64,000 nucleotides of DNA from Levilactobacillus mulengensis (GTDB taxonomy: Bacteria; Bacillota; Bacilli; Lactobacillales; Lactobacillaceae), in NCBI RefSeq assembly GCF_003946045.1, contig NZ_RHNW01000008.1:56669-120668 (forward strand), in the 5' to 3' direction. The notes under the pieces were generated by a model, which worked only from the letters and a program-made list of their open reading frames with translations, had not been told where the DNA came from and searched no databases. This document shows positions 8,352-17,338 of the stretch, piece after piece (positions within the stretch are counted from its first letter, which is position 1; every line of letters begins with the position of its first letter). The position numbers and the translations under genes were made by a program.

Positions 8352-8888
8352 TTAATCATTGTAAAACACGCCGGGATATTCCAGCATCCCACCAACGTGG
8401 GCTAAGGCTCCCGCCGTTAACGGCTTGATCAAGTGGCTGCCCATCGGTACGGGTAACGTGTTGTGGATGGCAAAGTCTTCGGCCATCACGTAGCCGCGAC
8501 TGCCATAGTAGTTCATGTCGCCGACCACGCTGATAGCGGGAAAGCCAGCTTGCCGGGCGCGCGTCTCTAACTCGCTTAGCAGTTGACTCCCGACACCTTT
8601 GCCTTGCCAATCGGGATGAACGGCCAGTGGCGCCAAGGCAACCACCGTCGTCTTGTGTTGGTTGCCCCGAATCGTGACTGGGCTCAGTAAGCCATGGCCC
8701 ACGACCTGATCAACTGCGGGCTTCGCAACGACTTCCAGGCTTCCCTGGTACTCATAAGTTGACCGGAGCTGGTGAATCAAGTCGACCTCGCGACCGTCAC
8801 TCTCTTCAACGGGGGCGAACGCTGCTGAAACTAATTGGTCTACCTGTTTGAAATCTGTTGGTTGGATTGTTTCAAAACTTAAACTCAC
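8352..8888 (-). CDS. GNAT-family N-acetyltransferase
   Basis: 178 residues with a complete GNAT fold. Strand 4 carries ALAPLAVHPDWQGKGVGSQLL (about 85-105), whose Q-x-x-G-x-G/A loop binds acetyl-CoA. The later YYGSRGYVMAEDF resembles the YhbS-type subgroup. The substrate cannot be deduced. The start is GTG, with AGAGG eight bases upstream. It is transcribed alone. Confidence 0.85.
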   Translation of the reverse strand: MSLSFETIQPTDFKQVDQLVSAAFAPVEESDGREVDLIHQLRSTYEYQGSLEVVAKPAVDQVVGHGLLSPVTIRGNQHKTTVVALAPLAVHPDWQGKGVGSQLLSELETRARQAGFPAISVVGDMNYYGSRGYVMAEDFAIHNTLPVPMGSHLIKPLTAGALAHVGGMLEYPGVFYND

Positions 8889-9058
8889 TTCGTCTACCTC
8901 TCATTTCCTAAGCGATTGGCAACATTACCGTGTTATTATACACGACTGACGCGGAAAATCGACCTTTCCGGTTAGATTTTAGCGAAATCGCTTGAATTTA
9001 CCACCCGAAACCCCGTACACTGGTACCAACACAATTAAGGAAATCGAGGTACTTAAAT

Positions 9059-9448
9059 TTGACGCACAAACAGCGTTGGGCCGCTATTTCAGCCCTGATT
9101 TACGTCGTCTTCGTGGTTGCGGCCATCGTCATTGGCTTTTTAGACCCCAGTAAAATTGGTCTAGAGTGGACCATCTTCTGGTACTTTGTCGTTGCCGCCC
9201 TCTGTTACTACTTTTATTTTAAAAACGTCACCTACCGTGAAATCGTCTACTATGCTAAGGAATTGGGCCTACACAAGGCTGATTTAGAGGCGTTGGTGCC
9301 CAATCGCAAGGAAACGCAGGACGTGCCCGACCCCGACCATCCGGACTTCTTCAGTCCCTTTGCGAAGGTACCGATTAACGTGGTGAACGTCTTATCCGAT
9401 AAGTTGATTCCTTTGGCTAAGGAACAGGGTATTCCGCTGTATAAGTAG
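9059..9448 (+). CDS. Small membrane protein, two helices and a cytoplasmic tail
   Basis: 129 residues: hydrophobic helices at about 8-26 and 36-54, then a charged soluble tail ending in KLIPLAKEQGIPLYK. The start is TTG, with GAGG about eight bases upstream. No named family is recognised. A terminator-like hairpin follows at 9590. Confidence 0.7.
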   Translation: MTHKQRWAAISALIYVVFVVAAIVIGFLDPSKIGLEWTIFWYFVVAALCYYFYFKNVTYREIVYYAKELGLHKADLEALVPNRKETQDVPDPDHPDFFSPFAKVPINVVNVLSDKLIPLAKEQGIPLYK

Positions 9449-9589
9449 TGTAGCGGCACATTTACGTTCCCGGCGGCGGGCTCAAGTTGCCTTGCTGTGG
9501 TCACTTACATTGGTGAACTCACTACTTTGTACGTTTGGACCTTTGTTTTGTATCGGATTATCTCTGTCGAACTTTTCAGATGTCATTTT

Positions 9590-9640
9590 AGCCCCATAAA
9601 TACTCACGCTATGCTGCGCAAGTATTTATGGGGCTTTTAT
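9590..9640 (+). terminator. Strong hairpin terminator
   Basis: A perfect 15-bp stem, AGCCCCATAAATACT with AGTATTTATGGGGCT, is followed by TTTTA. It probably ends transcription of the gene at 9059. Confidence 0.8.
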
Positions 9641-9685
9641 TTGTCACCGATATTTTTGAGTTAGCAACGCTCTAGCTGATGATAC

Positions 9686-9854
9686 CGTAGACCACTAACC
9701 TGTCTCTCGCCAATCTATCCGGAAACTTGCGGCCTCCGAAACGTGCGGAAAGAGCCAGACTCCTGCCCGGCGTTGATCTACTGGTAATGCTGTCGTAGAC
9801 CGCTAACTTTGCTCTCGCCAGTCTATCCGGAAACTGGCGGCCTCTGAAACGTGC
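9686..9854. repeat. Tandem imperfect 61-bp repeats, 108-bp period
   Basis: Two copies, 9686-9746 and 9794-9854, share CGTAGACC...CTCTCGCC...CTATCCGGAAACT.GCGGCCTC.GAAACGTGC with scattered differences. A partial third copy ends at 16037. Each is followed by a variable hairpin arm. They are noncoding and fill most of the 9449-9972 gap together with the element at 9851. Confidence 0.75.
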
Positions 9855-9963
9855 TACACAGGGCAGGTCCCTGCGCTTAGAAAAATAAGGCGCCCTGCTC
9901 GGCTTTGCCGAACAGAACGCCTTATTCCTCTAATGCTCAGGACCTAACCGCCCTGTTCCGCAC
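9851..9963. repeat. Structured intergenic repeat, copy 1
   Basis: A long inverted structure with outer arm ACAGGGC (9858-9864) pairing with GCCCTGT (9950-9956). Next comes a conserved AGGTCCCTGCGCTTA/TAATGCTCAGGACCT stem, and then an internal hairpin at 9884-9926. A second copy lies at 16034-16144 with compensatory changes in the outer arm. Flanking GTGC/GCAC are conserved in both. Confidence 0.7.
9884..9926 (-). terminator. Terminator of the aldo/keto reductase gene
   Basis: On the minus strand AATAAGGCG pairs with CGCCTTATT, with an internal TTCGGC/GCCGA stem, followed by TTTTTCT. It forms the core of the structured repeat. Confidence 0.7.
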
Positions 9964-9972
9964 TCTTTTCCT

Positions 9973-10836
9973 TTACTTCCGTCCCGAATAGGTCTGGGAC
10001 TTCTTCAACCATTCTTCGTCATCGGGATTAGGACCCACGCGCTTACCAGCGTCGAGGTCTGCGATGGCCTTCATTTCGTCTTCATCCAGGCCAAAGGCGA
10101 AGATGTCGCGGTTTTGTTGAACCCGTTCTTCGTGGATGGACTTTGGAATCACGATTTCTTCGCGTTGCACGTGCCAACGCAAGATGATTTGCGCGGCGCT
10201 CACGTCATGGGCAGCGGCCAATTCATTGATGACCGGGTCCGTTAAAGCGTTGTTTGAACCGCCACCTAATGGACTCCAGGCCTCATGCAGAATCCCCTTG
10301 CTTTCCAGGTAGGCGTGCATTTCGTCCTGTTGTAAGTAGGGGTGGGTTTCAATCTGGTCAACGACGGGCTTAACCGTGCCGTTTGCCAGGATGTCTTCCA
10401 TCTGCTTTTGATTGAAGTTAGAGACCCCAATATTCTTGATCTTGCCGGCCTTGTACAGGTCTTCCATGGCTCGCCAGCTATCCAGATAGCCAGGTGCTGG
10501 CCAGTGAATCAGGTACATGTCTAAGTAGTCAAAGCCCAACTTATCCAGCGTTTCTTGGAAGGCTGCCTTGGTTTCATCGTAGCCCCGGACACTGTTCCAC
10601 AGCTTAGAGGTCACGAAAACATCTTCACGTTTAACATCACTCTCGCGGATGGCCTCGCCCACCCACTGTTCGTTGCCGTAGTATGCGGCCGTATCAATGT
10701 GGCGGTAGCCAGCGGCCAAGGCCCATTTGATTGAATTCTTCGTATCCTCAGCGTTATCAACTTGGAAGACACCCAGGCCGAGCTGCGGAATCCGGTTGCC
10801 ATTATTTAATGGTAATTCGGGAATATCATTATGCAC
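9973..10836 (-). CDS. Aldo/keto reductase, 2,5-diketogluconate reductase type
   Basis: An NADPH-dependent (beta/alpha)8 oxidoreductase of about 287 residues. The catalytic tetrad is visible: Asp and Tyr in HIDTAAYYGNE (about 46-56), Lys in VTSKLW and His in YLIHWP. The C-terminal cofactor loop IPKSIHEERVQQN is intact. The start is chosen at the GTG at 10836, eight bases after AAAGGTGG. An upstream GTG at 10848 overlaps that site. It reduces aldehydes or ketones; the physiological substrate is unknown. Confidence 0.88.
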   Translation of the reverse strand: MHNDIPELPLNNGNRIPQLGLGVFQVDNAEDTKNSIKWALAAGYRHIDTAAYYGNEQWVGEAIRESDVKREDVFVTSKLWNSVRGYDETKAAFQETLDKLGFDYLDMYLIHWPAPGYLDSWRAMEDLYKAGKIKNIGVSNFNQKQMEDILANGTVKPVVDQIETHPYLQQDEMHAYLESKGILHEAWSPLGGGSNNALTDPVINELAAAHDVSAAQIILRWHVQREEIVIPKSIHEERVQQNRDIFAFGLDEDEMKAIADLDAGKRVGPNPDDEEWLKKSQTYSGRK

Positions 10837-11042
10837 AAATAAAACCACCTTTCAAAGTTAGTTCCACTCCTATCATACAATACGTTCGGAAATATCGGGA
10901 TTAGAATGATTGAAAAATGGCCGAAATCAGGAGTAAAATTTTCTTCTCTTGGCGTTTTGAGGTATTATGGAGGGTGTGGTAGTTTGTCGTCTCGGCGGCA
11001 AGCTCGTTTTTTCACACCGTTCTGGACATGGAGGTTTTTCAG

Positions 11043-11651
11043 TTGAACAACCAAGAACCAAAATCACGCGTACAACGGTATAACTTTAATCAGGGGCCGG
11101 ACCAACCTACCCGTCAGCGGCAACGGAAGCCGCGGCGTTGGTGGCCTTGGATCATGACACTGATTACGTTGGCGATTGCCATCTTGCTGGTCTTAGCCAT
11201 TAATCATCACAATAACGCTGGTTCCAACACCAGTGCCTCATCAAGCACCAGTGCCTCCGTCGTGGCCAAGTCTTCATCCGCGTCGGAACAGGCCGCCTTC
11301 GAGAGCTTTAAATCAACGTACAGCAGCTACAATGACAACGGGTTAACCGTGACGCAAAAACAAAAATTACAAAGCACCATCAACGAAGAGTCTAACAGCG
11401 CCGTGCAAGACCGTGAGCAGAAATTATTGAATCAGGCCCAAACCAAAAAGAGTTCGGCCAATTCAACGAGTTCCTCTTCGGCTAGCAGCCATGCCGACGC
11501 CACGTTTGCTAGCACCCATACCTTCTCCTCTGTCGCCGATGCGCAGAACTGGGCTCAGGCGTCTAAGGACCAGTGGTTACAGGCGGGCTACACCACCTAT
11601 ACCATCACGTCCGATGGCCAAGGTAATTACAATTTACAGTTTGTCCGTTAA
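11043..11651 (+). CDS. Membrane-anchored Ser/Ala-rich extracytoplasmic protein
   Basis: About 202 residues: an Arg/Trp-rich cytoplasmic N-terminus (residues 1-38), one transmembrane helix (about 39-58), a Ser/Thr/Ala linker, a helical segment and a compact C-terminal region of about 45 residues (HTFSSVADAQNWAQASKDQW...NYNLQFVR). The TTG at 11043 follows GGAGG by eight bases; the ATG at 11028 overlaps that site. The architecture resembles lactobacillar envelope proteins of unknown function. A terminator follows directly. Confidence 0.7.
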   Translation: MNNQEPKSRVQRYNFNQGPDQPTRQRQRKPRRWWPWIMTLITLAIAILLVLAINHHNNAGSNTSASSSTSASVVAKSSSASEQAAFESFKSTYSSYNDNGLTVTQKQKLQSTINEESNSAVQDREQKLLNQAQTKKSSANSTSSSSASSHADATFASTHTFSSVADAQNWAQASKDQWLQAGYTTYTITSDGQGNYNLQFVR

Positions 11652-11664
11652 CTTTTTAGCGCGA

Positions 11665-11692
11665 GCCTAACCGGGTTCGGGCTATTTTTTTG
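11665..11692 (+). terminator. Terminator of the gene at 11043
   Basis: AGCC.AACC pairs with GGTT.GGGCT, followed by seven T residues. It overlaps the 3' end of the opposing channel gene. Confidence 0.7.
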
Positions 11693-12443
11693 GCGTCGAT
11701 TTTTCCAGTCGGTCGAGCTGGTCCTGTAACTGGTCGACCTTGCCAGTTAGCGTATCAATTTTCGTTAAGAGCGCTGTGATATCCGTCTGTTGCTGAACCT
11801 CCTGGGCCGTAGCCGTTTGCGCTGCCCGGTCGGTGATAAAATCCGTAATCGTACTGGTCAGCAAACCAATAAACCCAATGCCCCCAACCATCAGGAAGCT
11901 GGCAATGATTTTACCAAAGGCCGTGTGGGGCGTCTCATCCCCATACCCCACGGTGGTCGCCGTCGTGATGGCCCACCACAGTGAATCGGCCAGGTTCTGC
12001 TTCTCCGTCAGTGAAAAGAGAAAGGCACTCAATACAATGATTGCCACACTAATCGAGAACAAATAGATAAAACCCGTTTGATAGATAAACCGGTGATAGG
12101 CTTTGGTCCACTTACCAGAGATGCCTAACCGCCAGAATAGATGATGAAACCGAATCAGCCGGACTAAGCGGGCCAGCCGAAAGAAGGCGAAGACCGGGTG
12201 TAACGGGATGATACCTAGCAGATCAAACGCCGACTGAATCAGGAAGATTTTACGATTCTTGGTGATGATCAGGCGCACGAAATAGTCCATGGCAAAAATC
12301 GCCAACAACCCGTTGGCAATCGCCATTTCGACTGCGTAGTTTCCCTGTTTTAAAAAGAGTAATCCAACGTTCAGCACCGAGCCCAACGTCAAGGCAGTGA
12401 CCCCCACGTGATAGGCAATCAGGCCGCGTGATTGCTTGGCCAT
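11682..12443 (-). CDS. Voltage-gated-like K+ channel with C-terminal coiled coil
   Basis: A 253-residue membrane channel. Helices S1-S4 occupy the N-terminal part, including a short arginine-bearing S4-like stretch (RLARLVRLIRF). The pore loop holds the K+ selectivity filter TTVGYGDETPHT at about 178-190, followed by S6. The last 45 residues (TDITALLTKIDTLTGKVDQLQDQLDRLEK) form a heptad coiled coil that probably assembles the tetramer. The ATG at 12443 has GGGAAGGG upstream. An ATG at 12515 would add 24 residues with a poorer site. Likely role: K+ efflux and membrane potential control. Confidence 0.85.
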   Translation of the reverse strand: MAKQSRGLIAYHVGVTALTLGSVLNVGLLFLKQGNYAVEMAIANGLLAIFAMDYFVRLIITKNRKIFLIQSAFDLLGIIPLHPVFAFFRLARLVRLIRFHHLFWRLGISGKWTKAYHRFIYQTGFIYLFSISVAIIVLSAFLFSLTEKQNLADSLWWAITTATTVGYGDETPHTAFGKIIASFLMVGGIGFIGLLTSTITDFITDRAAQTATAQEVQQQTDITALLTKIDTLTGKVDQLQDQLDRLEKSTPKK

Positions 12444-12682
12444 AGCGTTTCCCTTCCCCCATGACTTATTTGTTGTCCGACATAAGTTACCTTCTAATAT
12501 AGTCAGATTCCGCATTTTTTCCAGCCGTAATCGTTAATTTTAGTGATTTAGTAAGAAAATAATTGCAAACTTAATGTTTCGCCGAAAAAGTGTTTCTATC
12601 CAAAGTTCTTCCCAGTATACCCAAACAGCGAAAACATTTCTACAGTCATCGTACCCATCCCCCAAATCATTCTCCACCCAAG

Positions 12683-12728
12683 CAAAAACCGGGCCCAACC
12701 AGTTCCTAGTCAACTGGTCGTACCCGGT
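12683..12728 (-). terminator. Terminator of the M20 deacylase gene
   Basis: ACCGGG...AACCAGTT pairs with AACTGGT...CCCGGT, giving a U-run on the minus strand. The remainder of 12516-12737 shows no gene. Confidence 0.75.
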
Positions 12729-12737
12729 TCAATTTAA

Positions 12738-13922
12738 TTAATCATTAGCGGTTGCGTGCGCATTTTTCGCAGCGACCTGGTCAAAGAAGGCTGGCACTAA
12801 CTGCTTGTAGACCTCAATGGCCTGCAAATATTCCGTGACGGAGATGTACTCATCAACTTGATGTGAGGTGTTGCTGCCGGGACCCATTTCAATGCTGGTG
12901 AAATCGCCCTTAGCTCGCAAGAATTCCGCCCCGTCATTGGCGCCACCTGACCCGACCACCTGCGTATCGTGGTCACAGACTGCATCACTAATCTGCTTGG
13001 CCAGTTGTACCAGTGGCGCCTCCGGATTGCCCGGAATGGCCTCCTCAGGGTAGCTGTAGCTCAGGTCAAGCTGCACGCCATCCTCCTGATTCAGTTGGGC
13101 GATCAAGGCCTCTAGCTCGTCGTAAATGACCTGGTTAGGGTAGGCTGGAATCGTCCGCATGTTGGCCATCAACTCGGCATGCGCGGGAATCGAATTGATC
13201 TGTTCCCCACCAGAGATCAAGTCAACGTTGTGTAACAGGCCACCCAGAACAGGGTCGGTCTTGGTGTGTTGTGCCATCAGTGGGCCCACGGCGTTATAAA
13301 ATTTCATCAAATTATCAATGGCGTTGATGCCCTTCTCTGGCTGCGCACTATGACTGCCCTTCCCAGTAGAAACGACCTTGTAATCAATCACGCCCCGCGC
13401 GGTATAAACGACGTTGTCGAGGCCGCTTGGCTCTGCGATAACCAGGCCGGCTAAGTTATCCGCGTAGCCCGCATCGGTCAAGGTGGCGGCGCCGTATTCA
13501 CCGGTTTCCTCACCGACCGTTGCCAGTAAGCGAATACTCCCAGCTAAGGGTGTGCCCACTTCCAAGAATTCCAGCATGGTAATGACGATGGCCGCCAGAC
13601 CACTCTTCATATCGGAAGCGCCTCGACCAAAGAGCTGGTCGCCCACAACTTCCCCAGCAAATGGCGCGTGGTGCCAAGCGGCTTCATCCCCCGCTGACAC
13701 GACGTCCATGTGCCCGGACAGCCCAATCATGGGACCGTCCGGATTGCCGATCGTCACGACCAGGTTGTCGCGATTCTCTGCGAATGGCACCTTCTCGACC
13801 TTGGCCTGTGGATACGGGGCGAATAGGCTAGCAATGTAGTCGGCCACATCGGTTTCGTGGTCGTTAACGGATTTAATTTGAATCAGCTTTTGTAAAATTT
13901 CAATTTTCTTTGCGGGCGTCAT
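12738..13922 (-). CDS. ArgE/DapE-family (M20) deacylase
   Basis: A zinc-dependent M20 amidohydrolase of about 394 residues. Metal and catalytic motifs are in order: GHMDVV near 75, GRGASDMKSG near 110, the catalytic Glu in GEETGE near 145, then SHSAQPEKG in the dimerisation lid and a C-terminal His (TSHQVDEY). Lactobacillar homologues are usually called succinyl-diaminopimelate desuccinylase, but acetylornithine or other N-acyl substrates are equally possible. The ATG at 13922 is eight bases from AAAGGA. The ATG at 13931 overlaps the site. Confidence 0.85.
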   Translation of the reverse strand: MTPAKKIEILQKLIQIKSVNDHETDVADYIASLFAPYPQAKVEKVPFAENRDNLVVTIGNPDGPMIGLSGHMDVVSAGDEAAWHHAPFAGEVVGDQLFGRGASDMKSGLAAIVITMLEFLEVGTPLAGSIRLLATVGEETGEYGAATLTDAGYADNLAGLVIAEPSGLDNVVYTARGVIDYKVVSTGKGSHSAQPEKGINAIDNLMKFYNAVGPLMAQHTKTDPVLGGLLHNVDLISGGEQINSIPAHAELMANMRTIPAYPNQVIYDELEALIAQLNQEDGVQLDLSYSYPEEAIPGNPEAPLVQLAKQISDAVCDHDTQVVGSGGANDGAEFLRAKGDFTSIEMGPGSNTSHQVDEYISVTEYLQAIEVYKQLVPAFFDQVAAKNAHATAND

Positions 13923-14116
13923 GGGCGTCATCCTTTCTCGGAACCAAACTTATTGTTATTCATCATACGCCCGTTAATCAAAAAATCAACCAATTTCTGT
14001 AATTTTATTACCTATATCCATTTTATACGCATTTTTATACATTATTAATGAATATTCGCGGAACGACTACCTCCTGCGGTATAATAATGTTAAGGATTGA
14101 TCATAGGAGGGGTTTT

Positions 14117-14626
14117 ATGAGAATTTTTGTGCCAACCGAAAACGGCTTCTTAGCCGACGAATACAGTAAGCACGCCACTGGCGACGACGTTTACGATGGG
14201 ACGCCCGTCAAGTCGTTCCCTATCAGCCTATCCAAGATTCCCAAGAAGACACAGACCATTGCGCTCAACCTCATCGACTTCGATGCCGTTCCCGTCAGTG
14301 GTTTTCCGTGGATTCACTGGGTAGCCGCGAACTTCCCTGGCACGACGCGTGAAATTACCGCGGATGTGTCCCGGACTAACGCGATTCCACACGTTCACGG
14401 CCGCAACAGTAATGCTGGTTCCCTCATTAATAACACGGACCCAGCCATTTTCCAAAACTACACGGGTCCCTTCCCACCTAACGGCGACCACGATTACAGC
14501 CTGACCGTCTACGCCCTGAACACCAAGCTAGACCTGGACGAGGGCTTCTGGTTGAACGACCTGCTCCATCAAATCAACGGCCACGTCCTCGATACCGCAA
14601 CGATTACGTTACGTGGACGCGTTTAA
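14117..14626 (+). CDS. YbhB/YbcL (PEBP, Raf-kinase-inhibitor-like) protein
   Basis: 169 residues of the phosphatidylethanolamine-binding fold. Family landmarks are LNLIDFDAVPVSGFPWIHWVAANFP (about 50-75), the anion-pocket region, and GPFPPNGDHDYSLTVYAL (about 115-133). The role in bacteria is unclear. AGGAGGGG precedes the ATG at 14117, and TATAAT at 14085-14090 gives a possible -10. It is followed after 20 bp by a uspA gene, so the two form a probable stress operon. Confidence 0.88.
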   Translation: MRIFVPTENGFLADEYSKHATGDDVYDGTPVKSFPISLSKIPKKTQTIALNLIDFDAVPVSGFPWIHWVAANFPGTTREITADVSRTNAIPHVHGRNSNAGSLINNTDPAIFQNYTGPFPPNGDHDYSLTVYALNTKLDLDEGFWLNDLLHQINGHVLDTATITLRGRV

Positions 14627-14646
14627 ACTTAAAAAGAAGGCTAATT

Positions 14647-15162
14647 ATGGAACAGCACTATACCAACATCCTGGTTCCCGTAGACGGTTCAGTCCAAGCG
14701 GAACTGGCCTTAAAGAAAGCGGTCATCGTTGCCCAACAGGACAATGCCCACATTGACCTCTTAAACGTCTTGCGCATCAACCATTACGGTTTCTATGCGA
14801 GTGGCTCCATGCCCGGTGGTGTGATTCACGACTTGGTCGCGGACGCCACGTCCTACCTAGACTCCCTGGTCCAAACGACCCGTGCGGCCACCGGCTTCAA
14901 GGATATGGCCATTCACGTGCGTTTCGGCAATCCCAAGACGGTTATCTCCCACGAGTTCGTCACCGACCACAAGAACGATTTGATCGTCATTGGGGCCACT
15001 GGGATGAGCGCCGTTGCCCGGATGGTTGAGGGCTCCGTCACGGCTTACGTTAGCCGAATGACGGCGGTCGACGTCTTCGTGGTCCGGACCGATGAAAATG
15101 GTTTGGCCATTGACGCTTCAACAGTTGCGACAAAGAACAAGAATCAACCAAAATTTTCTTAA
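14647..15162 (+). CDS. Universal stress protein, UspA family
   Basis: 171 residues. The strand-1 motif ILVPVDGS is at 9-16, and LIVIGATGMSAVARMVEGSVTAYV at about 115-138 contains the G-2x-G-9x-G-S ATP-binding pattern, so this is an ATP-binding Usp. A short tail after the domain (AIDASTVATKNKNQPKFS) is extra. Likely co-transcribed with the PEBP gene and ended by the terminator at 15171. Confidence 0.88.
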   Translation: MEQHYTNILVPVDGSVQAELALKKAVIVAQQDNAHIDLLNVLRINHYGFYASGSMPGGVIHDLVADATSYLDSLVQTTRAATGFKDMAIHVRFGNPKTVISHEFVTDHKNDLIVIGATGMSAVARMVEGSVTAYVSRMTAVDVFVVRTDENGLAIDASTVATKNKNQPKFS

Positions 15163-15170
15163 ACTATCAA

Positions 15171-15212
15171 AATTCCCCGTCAGCTGTTATTCAGCTAGCG
15201 GGGAATTTTTTT
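15171..15212 (+). terminator. Terminator after uspA
   Basis: AATTCCCCG pairs with CGGGGAATT, followed by seven T residues. It may act on both strands. Confidence 0.85.
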
Positions 15213-15215
15213 GAG

Positions 15216-15590
15216 TTATTTACGCCAGAACGTCGTGACGTCGGCCTTATCGGCAATATTAAAGGCAATAATCTGTTTCAGCAGGTCGTAGTCTACGTCC
15301 TGCGTCCATTTGATACGACCAAACTTCTTACCCGGATTATATTTCGCGGCGGCAATCTGGTCGGCAAATTGGGCCATCACGGGTCCTTCCGGAGCGAAAG
15401 CCATGTGCGCCTTGGCCACGCTAAACCCAATGATAAAGGTCCCGTGGTCAGTAAACATCGGCTGATTCCAAGCGAACCGCTGCTCTAATTGTGGGAAGGT
15501 GTCCTGGACCCAATTCAACACGGTTCGTACGCGGTCTTGGTGCGCTGGATCATCAATCTTAGCGAGATATTCTTCAAATTCTGCAATCAT
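15216..15590 (-). CDS. DUF1801 / YdhG-type frataxin-like protein (Fra)
   Basis: 124 residues, full length for the family. The conserved core FAWNQPMFTDHGTFIIGFSVAKAHMAFAPEG (about 39-69) and GKKFGRIKW (about 86-94) match DUF1801. B. subtilis YdhG/Fra is the characterised member and acts as an iron chaperone for Fe-S assembly and haem synthesis. Whether this one binds iron cannot be told from the sequence. Start ATG with AGGGGTGA upstream. Confidence 0.8.
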   Translation of the reverse strand: MIAEFEEYLAKIDDPAHQDRVRTVLNWVQDTFPQLEQRFAWNQPMFTDHGTFIIGFSVAKAHMAFAPEGPVMAQFADQIAAAKYNPGKKFGRIKWTQDVDYDLLKQIIAFNIADKADVTTFWRK

Positions 15591-15764
15591 GCTTTCACCC
15601 CTAAATGGTTAATTAATCGTCCCTATTGTACCATGGTTTTTCGGGGGATTATTGCCGCATTAATCGTCAATTTTGGCCTTTACATCTTCAATACATAAAC
15701 CACACGCAATCATTATATAAGCTTGCTACAATGAACCTCGATGATACCTAAGGAGGCCTCATCA

Positions 15765-15878
15765 ATGTCTCAAACCAACACACCCAATCTCATCGAATTA
15801 ATTTTGCTGTCCCTTCTCCTGGTCGGCTTTGGCAGTCCCAGTCTAACTGCCACCGTCCAAGAACTCCAATCAAAGTAG
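15765..15878 (+). CDS. Small hydrophobic peptide, 37 residues
   Basis: An ATG at 15765 follows a strong AAGGAGG site by eight bases. The peptide has a polar N-terminus, a hydrophobic stretch LIELILLSLLLVGFG and a polar tail (TATVQELQSK), so it could span the membrane once. An extended -10 (TGCTACAAT, 15724-15732) lies upstream and a terminator directly follows. All parts of a small transcription unit are present, but no homologue comes to mind. It could be a regulatory membrane peptide. Confidence 0.55.
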   Translation: MSQTNTPNLIELILLSLLLVGFGSPSLTATVQELQSK

Positions 15879-15884
15879 TGCCAA

Positions 15885-15930
15885 AAACACCTGGCAACGT
15901 CCTTACCCTCCGTTGCTGGATGTTTTTGTT
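15885..15930 (+). terminator. Terminator of the small-peptide gene
   Basis: AAACACCTGGCAACG pairs imperfectly with CGTTGCTGGATGTTT, followed by TTTG. Confidence 0.65.
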
Positions 15931-16033
15931 TACGGTTCGTGGGGACTGATTTTGGGGGGCAATAGATGTTGAGACAATCCATCTACTTAATCTTCTCTCG
16001 TCTTTACAAAAAGGCCTTGGCTACCTCCGAAAC

Positions 16034-16144
16034 GTGCTCCACGAGCCAGGTCCCTGCGCTTAACCCCGGCTAAGCAATGCCCCAAGCCCAGGGTCATCAC
16101 TTAGCCGACGTTAATGCTCAGAACCTAAACGGCTCGTTCCGCAC
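16034..16144. repeat. Structured intergenic repeat, copy 2
   Basis: Outer arm ACGAGCC (16041-16047) pairs with GGCTCGT (16131-16137), then the AGGTCCCTGCGCTTA/TAATGCTCAGAACCT stem shared with copy 1 at 9851. The internal hairpin CGGCTAAG/CTTAGCCG is unrelated in sequence to the one in copy 1. The pairing is preserved although the bases differ. It occupies most of the gap 15931-16150. Confidence 0.7.
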
Positions 16145-16152
16145 TCTTATAC

Positions 16153-16182
16153 AAAAAATCACCACACATCTCTGCGTGGTGA
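16153..16182 (-). terminator. Terminator of butA
   Basis: TCACCAC pairs with GTGGTGA, with a run of six T residues on the minus strand. Confidence 0.8.
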
Positions 16183-16216
16183 CCTTACCAATCAATCTTT
16201 GTGAATCATTAAATGT

Positions 16217-17288
<1,072 letters not shown>

Positions 17289-17318
17289 AAAAAGAGCCCG
17301 ACAACAGTGTCAGGCCCT
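17289..17318 (-). terminator. Terminator of the first xylT
   Basis: AGAGCCCGACA pairs with TGTCAGGCCCT and gives TTTTT on the minus strand. Confidence 0.75.
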
Positions 17319-17338
17319 CAGTTAGTTATCTATTTAAC

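Noticed and set aside
9686..9854. CRISPR-like repeats
   Set aside because: Only two diverged 61-bp copies exist, there is no series of equal spacers and no cas gene is in the window.
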